DNA from: Microbacterium sp. ProA8 | GTDB taxonomy: Bacteria; Actinomycetota; Actinomycetes; Actinomycetales; Microbacteriaceae | Length of the DNA stretch: 64,000 nucleotides | Reading direction: 5' to 3' | Assembly: GCF_039905635.1 (NCBI RefSeq) | Contig: NZ_CP157000.1 | Span: 3,038,001-3,102,000 of the forward strand | Part shown: piece by piece, positions 18,835 to 27,725 of the stretch | Numbering within the stretch: position 1 is the stretch's first letter | Layout: each line of letters starts with the position of its first letter | Made by a program: the position numbers and the translations under genes | Notes under the pieces: generated by a model | What the model saw: the letters and a program-made list of their open reading frames with translations, nothing else | Told to the model about the DNA's origin: nothing | Database searches by the model: none

Positions 18835-18941
18835 CGGTCGTTGAGCGAAGGGCGCTCTGGCGCCCGCAGACGAAACGCTCCGGGATTGTGCGGAGACTCC
18901 GGGCGTTTCGTCTCGCTCGTTCCTCGCTCGCTCAACGACCG
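18835..18941. repeat. Dispersed palindromic intergenic element, copy 1
   Basis: The outer arms CGGTCGTTGAGCGA and TCGCTCAACGACCG are perfect complements, and inner arms AGACGAAACG and CGTTTCGTCT also pair, giving a cruciform-like element of 107 bp. It begins six bases after the acs stop, between acs and the convergent ridA. Two related elements lie at 26.2 kb and 48.8 kb. Confidence 0.8.
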
Positions 18942-18959
18942 ACAGCGGGCGAACAGAAG

Positions 18960-18998
18960 AGAGCGGATGCCGCAGCCCTGGGCTGCGGCATCCGCTCT
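18960..18998. terminator. Bidirectional terminator between acs and ridA
   Basis: AGAGCGGATGCCGCAGCC and its exact complement (18 bp) flank a CTG loop. The leftward side is followed by a CT-rich tract and the rightward side by a shorter one. It sits between two convergent genes and contains the GGATGCCGC word on both arms. Confidence 0.7.
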
Positions 18999-19028
18999 TC
19001 GTTCGCGTCGTCTGACCGCGATGGTGCG

Positions 19029-19502
19029 TCAGGCGTACGAGAAGACGACCTCGACCTCGACGGGTGCATCGAGCGGCAGCACCGGGACGCCCACGGCGGA
19101 CCGGGCGTGCGTGCCGGCGTCGCCGAAGATGTCGCCGAGCACCTCGCTGGCGCCGTTGATGACGCCCGGCTGGCCCGTGAACTCCGGGACGGAGGCCACG
19201 AAACCGGTGACCTTCACCACGCCGGTAAGCCGGTCGACTCCGCCGACGGCGGCCGCGGCGGCGGCGATGGCGTTGAGGGCGCTCTGGCGGGCGTATCCCT
19301 TGGCGTCAGCCGCGGGGACGAGGCCTTCGCCATCCCCCACCTTGCCGGTCGCCGGGAGGGCGCCCGACACCATGGGAAGCTGGCCGGCGGTGTAGACGAG
19401 ATCGCCGTGCGCCTTCGCCGGCACGTACGAGGCGACGGGCGGGACGACGCCGGGAAGGGCGATGCCGAGTTCGGCGAGACGGTCGCTCACGCTCATGGTC
19501 AT
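19029..19502 (-). CDS. RidA/YjgF-family enamine/imine deaminase
   Basis: A 157-residue protein of the Rid family, which hydrolyses reactive enamine/imine intermediates from PLP enzymes. Family segments visible are YVPAKAHGDLVYTAGQLPM, GYARQSALNAIAAAAAAVGGVDRLTGVVKVTGFVAS and the C-terminal HARSAVGVPVLPLDAPVEVEVVF. The Arg in HARSAVG, which binds the substrate carboxylate, is present. At 157 residues it belongs to the longer YjgF-like subgroup found beside ponA2 in mycobacteria (Rv3678c). The ATG overlaps the upstream DUF4177 stop (ATGA); a second ATG two codons on is possible. Confidence 0.9.
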   Translation of the reverse strand: MTMSVSDRLAELGIALPGVVPPVASYVPAKAHGDLVYTAGQLPMVSGALPATGKVGDGEGLVPAADAKGYARQSALNAIAAAAAAVGGVDRLTGVVKVTGFVASVPEFTGQPGVINGASEVLGDIFGDAGTHARSAVGVPVLPLDAPVEVEVVFSYA

Positions 19503-19714
19503 GCCCCCTCGAACTGCTGGGCGGCCTGGGCCGCGGCATCCAGTCCGGCGTTCTGCTGTCCGCCCCCGGCGGGGCGCTTGAAGTAGGCGACCAGGCCGCC
19601 CTCAGGACCAGGAACGACCTGGACGAGCTCCCAGCCCTGCTTGCCCCAGTTGTTGAGGATCGCGGCGGTGTTGTGGATCAGCAGGGGCGTGGTGAGGTAC
19701 TCCCACGTCGTCAT
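19499..19714 (-). CDS. DUF4177-family small protein
   Basis: A 71-residue protein beginning MTTWEYLTTPLLIHNTAAIL and continuing NNWGKQGWELVQVVPGPEGGLVAYFKRP, the compact pattern of DUF4177 (a short Trp-rich fold with GWELVxV). It ends in a Gln/Ala-rich tail. The ATG at 19714 has GAGGAG five bases upstream. It is translationally coupled to ridA. Function unknown; the pairing with ridA next to a bifunctional PBP is conserved in actinobacteria. Confidence 0.85.
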   Translation of the reverse strand: MTTWEYLTTPLLIHNTAAILNNWGKQGWELVQVVPGPEGGLVAYFKRPAGGGQQNAGLDAAAQAAQQFEGA

Positions 19715-19810
19715 CGCGACTCCTCGGGTATGCGGAAAGGACGGCAGGTGAAGGCTGGGAAACACCCCGGCGGGCGCACGTCTCTGAGGGATTCGCCCAG
19801 GTATCTCCCC

Positions 19811-19816
19811 TACGAT
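19811..19816 (+). promoter_or_regulatory. -10 box of the PBP gene (leaderless)
   Basis: TACGAT ends seven bases before the ATG at 19824 and there is no ribosome site between, so translation may begin at the first transcribed base. Confidence 0.45.
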
Positions 19817-19823
19817 CAACCCT

Positions 19824-22649
19824 ATGCCTGATACCAAACGCACGGCCACAGGTGTGCTCGGCGGCCTCGCCGGGCTCGTAGGCCTCAGCGCCGCAGCCGG
19901 TGTCCTGATCGCCGCGACCGTCACCCCCGCGGTCGCCATCACGAGCACTGCGGCCGAGCGCGCGATCACGATGTTCGACAATCTGCCGAGCTCGCTCGAG
20001 ATCGACAAGCTCATGCTGCCGAGCAACTTCTACTACACCGACCCGGCGAGCGGGCAGCCGCAGCTCATGACGCAGTTCCTCGAGCAGGACCGCACGCCGG
20101 TCAACTTCGACCAGATCAACCCCGTCATGTATGACGCGCTGCTGTCCAGTGAGGACCCGCGCTACTACCAGCACGGCGGCATCGATCTCATCGGAACCAC
20201 CCGCGCGCTGCTCTCCAACGCCGGAGGTGCCGCGGAGACGCAGGGTGGCTCGTCGATCAGCCAGCAGTACGTCAAGAACGTGCTGATCCAGAAGTGCGAG
20301 CAGAACGCCGCCACGGAGTACGAGACGAACGACGCCGGCGAGGTGGTCATCGACGAGGCGACCGGTCTGGCGAAGGAGAAGGTCAGCCGCGATCAGGCGC
20401 TGCTCAACTGCTGGGTCGAGGCGACCACGGCCGAAGGGGCCGAGGGTTACAGCCGCAAACTGCAGGAGATGCGCTACGCGATCGCGCTCGAGCAGAAGTA
20501 CTCCAAGAACGACATCCTGCTCGGCTACCTCAACATCGCCAACTTCGGCGGCATCACGTACGGCATCGAGGCGGCAGCCCGCCGGTACTTCAACACCACT
20601 GCCGCGAATCTCACCGTTGCGCAGGCGGCGACGCTCGCCGGCATGGTGCAGAATCCGAACAGCTACCGCATCGACAAGGTCGGCGGATCGATCACCAGCT
20701 CCGACGGAACGACCTTCAACAAGGCACCGGACGGCGTGATCGACGAGGGCGCCAAGCTCGGCGTGCTGGATGACCTCGTCGCCTCCGGTGACATCACGGA
20801 AGAGCAGAAGCTCGCCGCCGCCGACGGATACACCTCGACGAAGGTGCGCCAGCTGTACGTGCTGAGTCGCCTGCTCGAGGACGGCAAGATCACGCGCGAG
20901 CAGTACGTCGAGGCGGCCGCCTGGCCGATCACGCCCAATGTCGTCGAACCGAAGACCGGTTGCGGGAATGCCGGCGGGGCCGCGTATTTCTGCCAGTACG
21001 TCAAGTACGTGATCCTCAACGACCCGGCGTTCGGAGAGACCGTGGAAGCGCGCCAGGACACCCTGCAGCGCGGCGGACTCAACGTCTACACGACTCTCGA
21101 CCCGCGCATCCAGGGCCCCGCCGAGCAGGCGATGGCCACGTACGCGCCGACCAGCATCCAGATGCGGCAGGGGACGACCCAGCCGGAGGCGGGCCGCTTC
21201 GGCTCGACCACGGTCAGCGTCGAGGCGACGACCGGACGCGTCCTCGCGATGGCCCAGAACACGAAGTTCAGCGAGGATGCCGCCAACGCCCCGGACTGGA
21301 ACTTCTCGTCGCAGGTGTATGCCGGCGACCAGACCTTCGGTGCCTCGACCGGCTTCAGCGCGGGATCGACGTTCAAGCTCTTCACGCTTCTCGACTGGCT
21401 CGAGAAGGGTCACTCGGTCAACGAGACGCTCAACGGCACGCTGCGCATCTTCAAGAAGCTGACCGTGTGCGGCGAGACCTGGAACAACACCGCGACCAAG
21501 CCCACCGGCAACTTCGGCAAGGATCCCGGGCGTATCGGCACTCCGATGCAGTTCACGGCATCGTCGCTGAACACCGGCTACTTCGCGATGGCCGAGAAGC
21601 TCGACCTCTGCGACATCGGCAACGTCGCCACGAAACTGGGCGTCATCGATACCTTCAACAACGCGCCGGTCAAGATGAGCGGCCTGAACACCGTCATCGG
21701 GACGGCGAACGTGTCGCCCCTCGCGATCGCGGGAGCCTACGCGACGGTCGCCAACAACGGTACGTACTGCCAGCCGCAGGTGATCGACCGCGTGACCGAT
21801 TCCGACGGCAACGAGCTGCCGAAGCCCGAGCGCACGTGCAACCCGGTCCTCGATCCGAAGGTGGCAGCGACCGCGGCCTACGCGCTGCAGGGCGTGATGA
21901 ACGGCGGGACAGGAAGCCAGGGCAAGCCGCGCGACAGCGTGCCGCTCATCGGCAAGACCGGTACCCATGAAGAGCTCCAGTCGTGGCTGGTCGAGTCCAG
22001 CACCAAGGTCGCCACGGCGACCTGGGCGGGCAACGTCCAGGGAGGTGGGGACATCTTCAAGACCTCCAACAGCAACGGGGTGCGCCTCTCCGACATCCGC
22101 TACCGCATCACCCGGGACGTTCAGGGCGCCGCCAATGCCGCGTACGGCGGCGAGCGGTTCGCGAGCCCTGACAACGACCTCATCAAGGTGCAGCTGACCG
22201 AGCTCCCCAACGTCGTGGGCCAGACGATCGACCAGGCGACGAAGACGCTGACCGACGCCGGGTTCACGGTCCAGGTCGGCGGGCCGGTCGACTCCAACCA
22301 GCCGGCGGGAGTCGTCGGCGCCCAGAACCCGGGAGCCGGCAGGGTCCCCGGTGGCAGCACCGTCACGATCAACCCCAGCAACGGCGAGGGCCTCACAGTC
22401 CCCGACGTCTCGGGTCGCTCGCTGGAGGACGCCAAGAAGGCCCTGCGCAGCGCCGGCTTCGGAAACGTCGGCGACGGCACCTGCACCGCTGACGCCGCCG
22501 CCGGTGCCCAGACGAGGGCGACTGCGACCAACCCCGGCGCCGGCAGCGTCGTCAACCGCAACACGGGGATCCTCGTCGACTACACCGCCGCGGCCTGCGG
22601 TGGTGGCGGTGGAGGCCGCGGTCCCGGCGGCGGCGGTGACGACGACTAG
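19824..22649 (+). CDS. Bifunctional penicillin-binding protein with two PASTA domains
   Basis: A 941-residue class A PBP (PonA2-like). A membrane anchor lies near residues 10-40. The glycosyltransferase domain has EDPRYYQHGGID with catalytic Glu and GGSSISQQYVKN. The transpeptidase domain has SAGSTFK (nucleophile Ser in SxxK), SSLNTGY (SxN) and IGKTGTHEE (KTG). Two PASTA repeats follow (about residues 790-850 and 855-925; cores ELPNVVGQTIDQA and LTVPDVSGRSLEDA), which bind peptidoglycan or beta-lactams. The tail is Gly-rich. It polymerises and cross-links peptidoglycan outside the membrane. The stop overlaps the next gene by one base. Confidence 0.95.
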   Translation: MPDTKRTATGVLGGLAGLVGLSAAAGVLIAATVTPAVAITSTAAERAITMFDNLPSSLEIDKLMLPSNFYYTDPASGQPQLMTQFLEQDRTPVNFDQINPVMYDALLSSEDPRYYQHGGIDLIGTTRALLSNAGGAAETQGGSSISQQYVKNVLIQKCEQNAATEYETNDAGEVVIDEATGLAKEKVSRDQALLNCWVEATTAEGAEGYSRKLQEMRYAIALEQKYSKNDILLGYLNIANFGGITYGIEAAARRYFNTTAANLTVAQAATLAGMVQNPNSYRIDKVGGSITSSDGTTFNKAPDGVIDEGAKLGVLDDLVASGDITEEQKLAAADGYTSTKVRQLYVLSRLLEDGKITREQYVEAAAWPITPNVVEPKTGCGNAGGAAYFCQYVKYVILNDPAFGETVEARQDTLQRGGLNVYTTLDPRIQGPAEQAMATYAPTSIQMRQGTTQPEAGRFGSTTVSVEATTGRVLAMAQNTKFSEDAANAPDWNFSSQVYAGDQTFGASTGFSAGSTFKLFTLLDWLEKGHSVNETLNGTLRIFKKLTVCGETWNNTATKPTGNFGKDPGRIGTPMQFTASSLNTGYFAMAEKLDLCDIGNVATKLGVIDTFNNAPVKMSGLNTVIGTANVSPLAIAGAYATVANNGTYCQPQVIDRVTDSDGNELPKPERTCNPVLDPKVAATAAYALQGVMNGGTGSQGKPRDSVPLIGKTGTHEELQSWLVESSTKVATATWAGNVQGGGDIFKTSNSNGVRLSDIRYRITRDVQGAANAAYGGERFASPDNDLIKVQLTELPNVVGQTIDQATKTLTDAGFTVQVGGPVDSNQPAGVVGAQNPGAGRVPGGSTVTINPSNGEGLTVPDVSGRSLEDAKKALRSAGFGNVGDGTCTADAAAGAQTRATATNPGAGSVVNRNTGILVDYTAAACGGGGGGRGPGGGGDDD

Positions 22650-23581
22650 TGCCGCCCGCAGCAACTCGCACCGCCCTCACCGTGCTCGGCACGGTGGGGG
22701 CGGTCGGTGCAGGAGCCGCGATCTGGGGCATCGGCATCGAGCGCTACCTCTTCACCGTCCGCTTCCACGAGGTGGCTGTGCTTCCGGCCGGAGCCGCGCC
22801 GATCCGGGTCCTGCACCTGTCCGACGCGCACATGGCGCCCTGGCAGCATCGCAAGCAGAAATGGATCGCTGCCCTCGCGGAGCTTCAGCCGGACCTCGTG
22901 GTCAACACCGGCGACAACTTGGGCCACGCCGAAGGGCTTCGCGGCCTGCGCGAGGCGTTCGACCCGCTGCGCGGCATCCCGGGGGTCTTCGTCCACGGTT
23001 CGAACGACCATGCCTCCCCTTCGCCGCGCAACCCGCTGAAGTACTTCACCGGGCCGTCGAAGGTGAAGCACACGTCCGAGCCCCTCGACACCCAGGCGCT
23101 CGACGACTACCTGACCGATGAGCTCGGCTGGCTCGATCTCAACAATCGTGTCGGGGCGCTGGATGCCGCCGGCCGCCGCATCGCCGCCTTCGGCGTCAGC
23201 GACGCCCACCGCGGGTGGGACAAGCCCGAGCTGCTCCCCGGGCTGCTGTCGGAGCTGCGCAGCGACGAGTCCGCCGACCTCACGATCGGTGTCACCCACG
23301 CGCCGTACCGGCGCGTGCTCGCCGAGTTCGTCGACCTCGGCGCCGACGCCGTCTTCGCGGGCCACACCCACGGCGGTCAGGTGCGTCTGCCCGGCTTCGG
23401 CGCCCTCGTCGCCAACTGCGACATTCCGCTGAAGCAGGCGCGTGGACTCAGCACGTGGACGCACGGCGGGCGCACCGTACCCCTGAACGTCAGCGCCGGT
23501 CTCGGGCACTCGATCTACGCGCCCGTGCGGTTCGCCTGTCGTCCGGAAGCGTCGCTACTGACCCTCGTTCCTGGCGCGTAG
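22649..23581 (+). CDS. Membrane-anchored metallophosphoesterase (YkuE-like)
   Basis: A 310-residue calcineurin-like phosphoesterase. An N-terminal helix (VLGTVGAVGAGAAIWGIGI) precedes the metal motifs: VLHLSDAHM (DxH), LVVNTGDNLGH (GDxx), VHGSNDH (GNH variant, here GSNDH), GVTHAPYRRV and AGHTHGGQVRLPG (GHTHG). The order and the GHTHGGQVRLP ending match the YkuE/Rv3683 group. It starts with GTG overlapping the PBP stop by one base, so the two are co-translated. Phosphodiesterase or phosphatase activity on an unknown, perhaps envelope, substrate. Confidence 0.9.
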   Translation: MPPAATRTALTVLGTVGAVGAGAAIWGIGIERYLFTVRFHEVAVLPAGAAPIRVLHLSDAHMAPWQHRKQKWIAALAELQPDLVVNTGDNLGHAEGLRGLREAFDPLRGIPGVFVHGSNDHASPSPRNPLKYFTGPSKVKHTSEPLDTQALDDYLTDELGWLDLNNRVGALDAAGRRIAAFGVSDAHRGWDKPELLPGLLSELRSDESADLTIGVTHAPYRRVLAEFVDLGADAVFAGHTHGGQVRLPGFGALVANCDIPLKQARGLSTWTHGGRTVPLNVSAGLGHSIYAPVRFACRPEASLLTLVPGA

Positions 23582-23675
23582 CCTCGGTTCCTCCCCAGAA
23601 GGAGGTCGCGGGCGCTGGTCCACAGATCCGCTCGACGGACACTCGCGCGGGCCGGCGCTCCCGCAGTCTCGGTGT

Positions 23676-25262
23676 GTGCCGAAGAATCGCCGACCGCCTC
23701 TGAACTCCGCACCGCGACCCCTTGTGCTGCGGGTGCTGTTCGCCCGACTGCCCCTGCCCGCCTACGTGCTGATCTTCCCTGTGCTGATCCTGCTCCTGGC
23801 CCTCGACGTCGTGGCGCCGCCGCGGGCCGACGCCGCCGAGCGGGGCGTGGGATTCGGCACGTGGGCACCTGTCTCGGCGTACGGCTGGCACGGCTCGATG
23901 CTCATCGACGGCGTGCACACCTACTGCATCACTCCGGGTGCACCCGCGCCGACCGGACCGAGCAGCGACCACGGGATCAGCGGCTCGGCCGCGGGACTGT
24001 CGCCGCAGCAGCTCGCCGGGATCAACCTGCTCGTGTCGAGCTACGGACAGACGCAGGATCCTGTGCAGGCCGCTGCGGTGGCATGGGCGGTCAAGGCCAT
24101 CGCGAATCGCGAGGAGACGCTCCACGCCTTCGGGTATCGCGGCGATTCGCTGGCTGAGGCGATCCATTGGACGCTCTCCGCGCTCGCGCCGCAGCACGAT
24201 CGGGCCGTGCAGGAGCGTGCGGTCGCCTACTACGACGAAGCGCTCCGTGCCGCACACACCGCGACGGCGGCGAGCGGGAGCCTGGTGTTCTCGACGGATG
24301 CCGCCGACCACCGCAGCGGCACGGTGCGGGTGGACGCCACGAGCGCCGCAACCGGGACGGTGACACTGGTCAACGCCGTCTTCGCCGACTCGGGGTCACC
24401 GACGCGCGACGGGGCGTCCGTGGGAAGCGCCTACTCGATCCGGACGGTGCCGCCGGCAGAAGGGCGCGCGTACGCGGTGAGCGGCACCGGGCGCTTCCGA
24501 GCCGGCCTCCCCGCTGCGGTGCGCCACTACACGACGCCGGGTGGGCAGGAGACGGCCGGCCCTGCCGGCGTGATCGAGTTCGAGGTCGCGGGATCCGACG
24601 CCGTCCCGCGCGTTCCGCCGTTCTCCCCCAGCATCTCGACGCGGGTGCCCGCGCGAGAGACGGCGGGAGGCCCGTACCTCGACGAGGTGACCTTCACCGC
24701 GGACGCCGGCTCATGGCCGCGCGCGGAGGACGGGTCATACCTGCCGGTGACCGCCGGCGCCGTCGTGTACCGCACGGACGTGGAGCCGGTGCCCGGCTCG
24801 CCGGTCCCGGCCGCGGCATCCGTCGTCGGCACCCTGCGCGTGACGACCGATCCGCTGATCGGTCCGATGGGCCCGTACACGGTCACCTCCCCGTGGGAGA
24901 TGAACACGCCGGGCTTCTACACGGCGGTATGGAGCGTGAGCGCCGCCGACCAGGTCGCCGCAGTCGTCGCCCACACCGGGCCGGATTTCGTCTGGATGGA
25001 GCGCTTCGGCGAGCCGTCGCAGGTCGCCGTCGTCGCACCCCCGTCCGCCGCGTCGACGCCCCCACCGCCCGCGCCGACGGAGACTCCTGCGCCCGACGGA
25101 GAGGTCGCTGCGAACCCGCCGTCGGCCGCGCTCGCCGCCACGGGGACGGACACCGCCGCCGTCCGAGGGCCTGCGGCCATCGCCGTGGCGCTGCTCAGCA
25201 TCGGCATCGCGATCGTCGCTTCCCGTCGACCCCGGTTCGGAGCACGCCCCGTGATCAGGTAG
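23676..25262 (+). CDS. Cell-wall-anchored surface protein (LAATG sorting motif)
   Basis: A 528-residue secreted protein. The signal helix spans residues 29-50, ending ADAAE. The N-terminal domain carries HTYCITPG (Cys84) and, about 47 residues later, DPVQAAAVAWAV (Gln131), an arrangement resembling internal thioester domains of Gram-positive adhesins. The middle is beta-rich and Thr/Ser-rich. A Pro/Thr-rich stalk precedes LAATGTD, a helix and a basic tail (RRPRFG), the layout of a class E-type sortase substrate. It probably works in attachment. No sortase gene is in the window. The thioester idea is an inference from spacing only. Confidence 0.72.
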   Translation: MPKNRRPPLNSAPRPLVLRVLFARLPLPAYVLIFPVLILLLALDVVAPPRADAAERGVGFGTWAPVSAYGWHGSMLIDGVHTYCITPGAPAPTGPSSDHGISGSAAGLSPQQLAGINLLVSSYGQTQDPVQAAAVAWAVKAIANREETLHAFGYRGDSLAEAIHWTLSALAPQHDRAVQERAVAYYDEALRAAHTATAASGSLVFSTDAADHRSGTVRVDATSAATGTVTLVNAVFADSGSPTRDGASVGSAYSIRTVPPAEGRAYAVSGTGRFRAGLPAAVRHYTTPGGQETAGPAGVIEFEVAGSDAVPRVPPFSPSISTRVPARETAGGPYLDEVTFTADAGSWPRAEDGSYLPVTAGAVVYRTDVEPVPGSPVPAAASVVGTLRVTTDPLIGPMGPYTVTSPWEMNTPGFYTAVWSVSAADQVAAVVAHTGPDFVWMERFGEPSQVAVVAPPSAASTPPPPAPTETPAPDGEVAANPPSAALAATGTDTAAVRGPAAIAVALLSIGIAIVASRRPRFGARPVIR

Positions 25263-25280
25263 ACTCATGGGGTTGTCAAA

Positions 25281-25354
<74 letters not shown>

Positions 25355-25359
25355 CATCG

Positions 25360-25389
25360 GAGAGGCTCCGCCGGAAGGCGGAGCCTCTC
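25360..25389 (+). terminator. Stem-loop after tRNA-Pro
   Basis: GAGAGGCTCCGCC and GGCGGAGCCTCTC form a perfect 13-bp stem with a GGAA loop, six bases after the tRNA. No T-tract follows, so it may be a weak terminator or a processing element between the tRNA and the HAD gene. Confidence 0.55.
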
Positions 25390-25408
25390 GCATGAAAGGA
25401 CGGACACC

Positions 25409-26185
25409 GTGACCGACAATAACCCGCCCCTTCTCGTCGCCTTCGACCTCGACGACACCCTGGCTCCGTCGAAGAGCCAGATCGACCGGCGCATCGGCGA
25501 GCTGCTCATCGCTCTGGCCGAGCGGGTCGAGGTCGCGATCATCTCGGGCGGCCAGCTGGCCCAGTTCACGACGCAGGTCGTCGACCGTCTTCCGGATGCC
25601 TCCGCCGCCGCCCGCTCGCGGATGCACCTGCTGCCCACGTGCGGCACTCAGTACTACCGCCTGACGGAGGACGACGTCGTCACCGTCTACAAGCGCTCGC
25701 TGACCGACGACCAGAAGTCCCGAGCGCTCGCCGCCGTCGAGGGGGAGGCCCGTCGCCTCGGACTCTGGGAATCCGAGACCTGGGGCGACATCCTGGAGGA
25801 CCGCGGCTCGCAGATCACGTTCTCGGCCCTGGGTCAGCAGGCGCCCGTCGCAGCCAAGATGGCATGGGATCCGACCGGCGAGAAGAAGAACGCCCTGCGG
25901 GCGGCCGTGGCCGCACTGATCCCCGATCTCGAGGTGCGCTCAGGGGGCTCGACCTCGGTCGACATCACGGAGCAGGGCATCGACAAGGCCTACGGCATGC
26001 GTCAGCTCGCCGAGCAGACCGGCATCGCCCTCGACGACATGCTCTTCGTGGGCGACCGCCTCGACCCGGACGGCAACGACTACCCCGTCCTGGCGATGGG
26101 CGTCGCCTGCCACGCGGTGGAGGGCTGGGAAGACACCGCCGTCTACCTCGAGCAGCTCATCCCCACGCTCCCCGTCCGCGTCTGA
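25409..26185 (+). CDS. HAD-IIB family phosphatase (phosphomannomutase-like)
   Basis: A 258-residue HAD hydrolase. VAFDLDDTLAPSK gives the nucleophile/acid Asp pair (DxDxT), IISGG is motif II, KAYGMRQL carries motif III Lys, and FVGDRLDPDGNDYPV is motif IV. The C2-type cap (residues 90-190) places it in the IIB subfamily with sucrose phosphatase and eukaryotic-type phosphomannomutase. The segment SGGSTSVDITEQGIDKAYGM resembles sugar-phosphate-binding parts of the latter, so a sugar phosphate substrate is likely. It starts with GTG 54 bases after tRNA-Pro. A palindromic element separates it from the convergent lldD-like gene. Confidence 0.85.
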   Translation: MTDNNPPLLVAFDLDDTLAPSKSQIDRRIGELLIALAERVEVAIISGGQLAQFTTQVVDRLPDASAAARSRMHLLPTCGTQYYRLTEDDVVTVYKRSLTDDQKSRALAAVEGEARRLGLWESETWGDILEDRGSQITFSALGQQAPVAAKMAWDPTGEKKNALRAAVAALIPDLEVRSGGSTSVDITEQGIDKAYGMRQLAEQTGIALDDMLFVGDRLDPDGNDYPVLAMGVACHAVEGWEDTAVYLEQLIPTLPVRV

Positions 26186-26237
26186 GATCGCCGGAGCGCT
26201 CCATCGCCGAGCGGCGCCTCCTCGCGCGCCCAGCCCG

Positions 26238-26309
26238 CGTTCGTCCCACTCGTTCCCCCGCCCGCTCAACGACCGGTTGAGGCAGCGGTCGTTGAGCGAG
26301 CGGAACGTC
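26238..26309. repeat. Dispersed palindromic intergenic element, copy 2
   Basis: CGCTCAACGACCG (26263-26275) and CGGTCGTTGAGCG (26286-26298) are perfect complements separated by 10 bases. The flanks (GTTCGTCCCACTCGTTCC and CGAGCGGAACG) continue the sequence seen in copies 1 and 3, but the arm order is reversed, as if the ends of two elements met. It lies between two convergent genes. Confidence 0.75.
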
Positions 26310-26316
26310 GAATGGA

Positions 26317-27714
26317 TCAGCCCTGAGGGCGCGACGAGGTGCCCTTCGACGCGGTGGTCTTCGCGGGACGGGATGCCGCGGCATCCGTCTTCCCGTTCGC
26401 CGTCGTCCGCGGTGCCCGCGCGGCCGGACCCGACGCGACGCGCACGCGCGGGGCGCCACCACCGGCGGCCTCGGCCGGAGCTCCCGCGAGCGGCATGAGG
26501 CGCGTGAGCTGCGTGACATGCCGCGGCTCGAGCTCGGCGAGGGTCGAGACGCCGAGGAGCTTCATGGTGCGCTCGATCTCGCTGCGCAGGATCTCGATCG
26601 TGCGGTCGACGCCCTGTCGTCCGCCCGCCATGAGGCCGTAGAGGTACGCGCGGCCGATGAGCGTGAACTTCGCGCCGAGCGCGATGGATGCCACGATGTC
26701 GGCGCCGTTCATGATGCCGGTGTCGACCATGACGGTGGCGTCCTTGCCGACTTCGCGCACCACCTCGGGCAGCAGGCGGAACGGGACGGGCGCGCGGTCG
26801 AGCTGGCGCCCGCCGTGGTTCGACAGGATGATGCCGTCGACGCCCGCGTCGATGAGCCGCTTCGAGTCGGCGACGTTCTGCACGCCCTTGACCACGATCT
26901 TGCCCGGCCAGATGTCGCGGATGATCGCGAGGTCGTCGTAGCTGATCGTCGGGTCCATCGCGGAGTTGAGCAGCTCGCCCACGGTGCCGCCCGTCGTCGA
27001 GAGGGAGGCGAACTCGAGCTTCGGCGTGGTCAGGAAGTCGTACCACCACCACGGCCGCGGGATCGCGTTGATGATCGTGCCGAGGGTCAGCTGGGGCGGG
27101 ATGGAGAACCCGTTGCGCTTGTCGCGCAGGCGTGCGCCCGCGACGGGCGTGTCGACGGTGAACTGCAGCGTGTCGAAGCCGGCGGCCGCCGCGCGGCGCG
27201 CAAGGTTGTACGAGATCTCGCGGTCGCGCATGACGTACAGCTGGAACCAGTTGCGTCCGTGGGGGTTGGCCTTCTTCACGTCCTCGATCGACGTCGTGCC
27301 GAGGGTCGAGAGCGTGAACGGGATGCCGGCGGCACCGGCCGCACCCGCACCGGCCGTCTCGCCCTCGGTCTGCATGAGCCGCGTGAAGCCGGTCGGTGCG
27401 ATGCCGAACGGTAGCGCCGAGGGACCGCCGAGGATCTCGGTCGACATGTCGACGTGCTCGGCCGGACGCAGGATGTCGGGATGGAATTCGACGTCCTCGA
27501 ACGCCTGGCGCGCACGGGCGAGCGAGAACTCGCCCTCAGCGGCGCCGTCGGTGTAGTCGAAGGCCGCCTTGGGTGTGCGGCGCTTGGCGATCGTGCGCAG
27601 ATCGTGGATGGTGAGCGCCGCCTCGAGCCGGCGTTTGCGACCGTCGAGTTCGGGCTTCTTGAACTGCATGAGCTCGAGCAGCTCTGCGGGCTTGGGGAGT
27701 TGGCGCTGGACCAT
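26317..27714 (-). CDS. lldD: FMN-dependent 2-hydroxyacid oxidase/dehydrogenase (LldD-like)
   Basis: A 465-residue flavoenzyme that oxidises L-lactate or a similar 2-hydroxyacid. Family motifs: [13 protein letters not shown] near residue 50, [72 protein letters not shown] with the catalytic His, and [14 protein letters not shown]. After about residue 405 a tail of some 60 residues rich in Ala, Lys, Arg and Thr extends beyond the usual fold. It follows the GntR-family regulator by 11 bases in one operon, which fits lactate-type control. AAAGG precedes the ATG at 27714. Confidence 0.9.
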   Translation of the reverse strand: MVQRQLPKPAELLELMQFKKPELDGRKRRLEAALTIHDLRTIAKRRTPKAAFDYTDGAAEGEFSLARARQAFEDVEFHPDILRPAEHVDMSTEILGGPSALPFGIAPTGFTRLMQTEGETAGAGAAGAAGIPFTLSTLGTTSIEDVKKANPHGRNWFQLYVMRDREISYNLARRAAAAGFDTLQFTVDTPVAGARLRDKRNGFSIPPQLTLGTIINAIPRPWWWYDFLTTPKLEFASLSTTGGTVGELLNSAMDPTISYDDLAIIRDIWPGKIVVKGVQNVADSKRLIDAGVDGIILSNHGGRQLDRAPVPFRLLPEVVREVGKDATVMVDTGIMNGADIVASIALGAKFTLIGRAYLYGLMAGGRQGVDRTIEILRSEIERTMKLLGVSTLAELEPRHVTQLTRLMPLAGAPAEAAGGGAPRVRVASGPAARAPRTTANGKTDAAASRPAKTTASKGTSSRPQG

Positions 27715-27725
27715 GGGAGTGCCTT

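Noticed and set aside
19602..22664. A 1020-codon open frame antisense to the PBP gene
   Set aside because: Its composition (Val/Asp/Arg-rich, no motifs) is that of a shadow frame; the PBP frame has all catalytic motifs.
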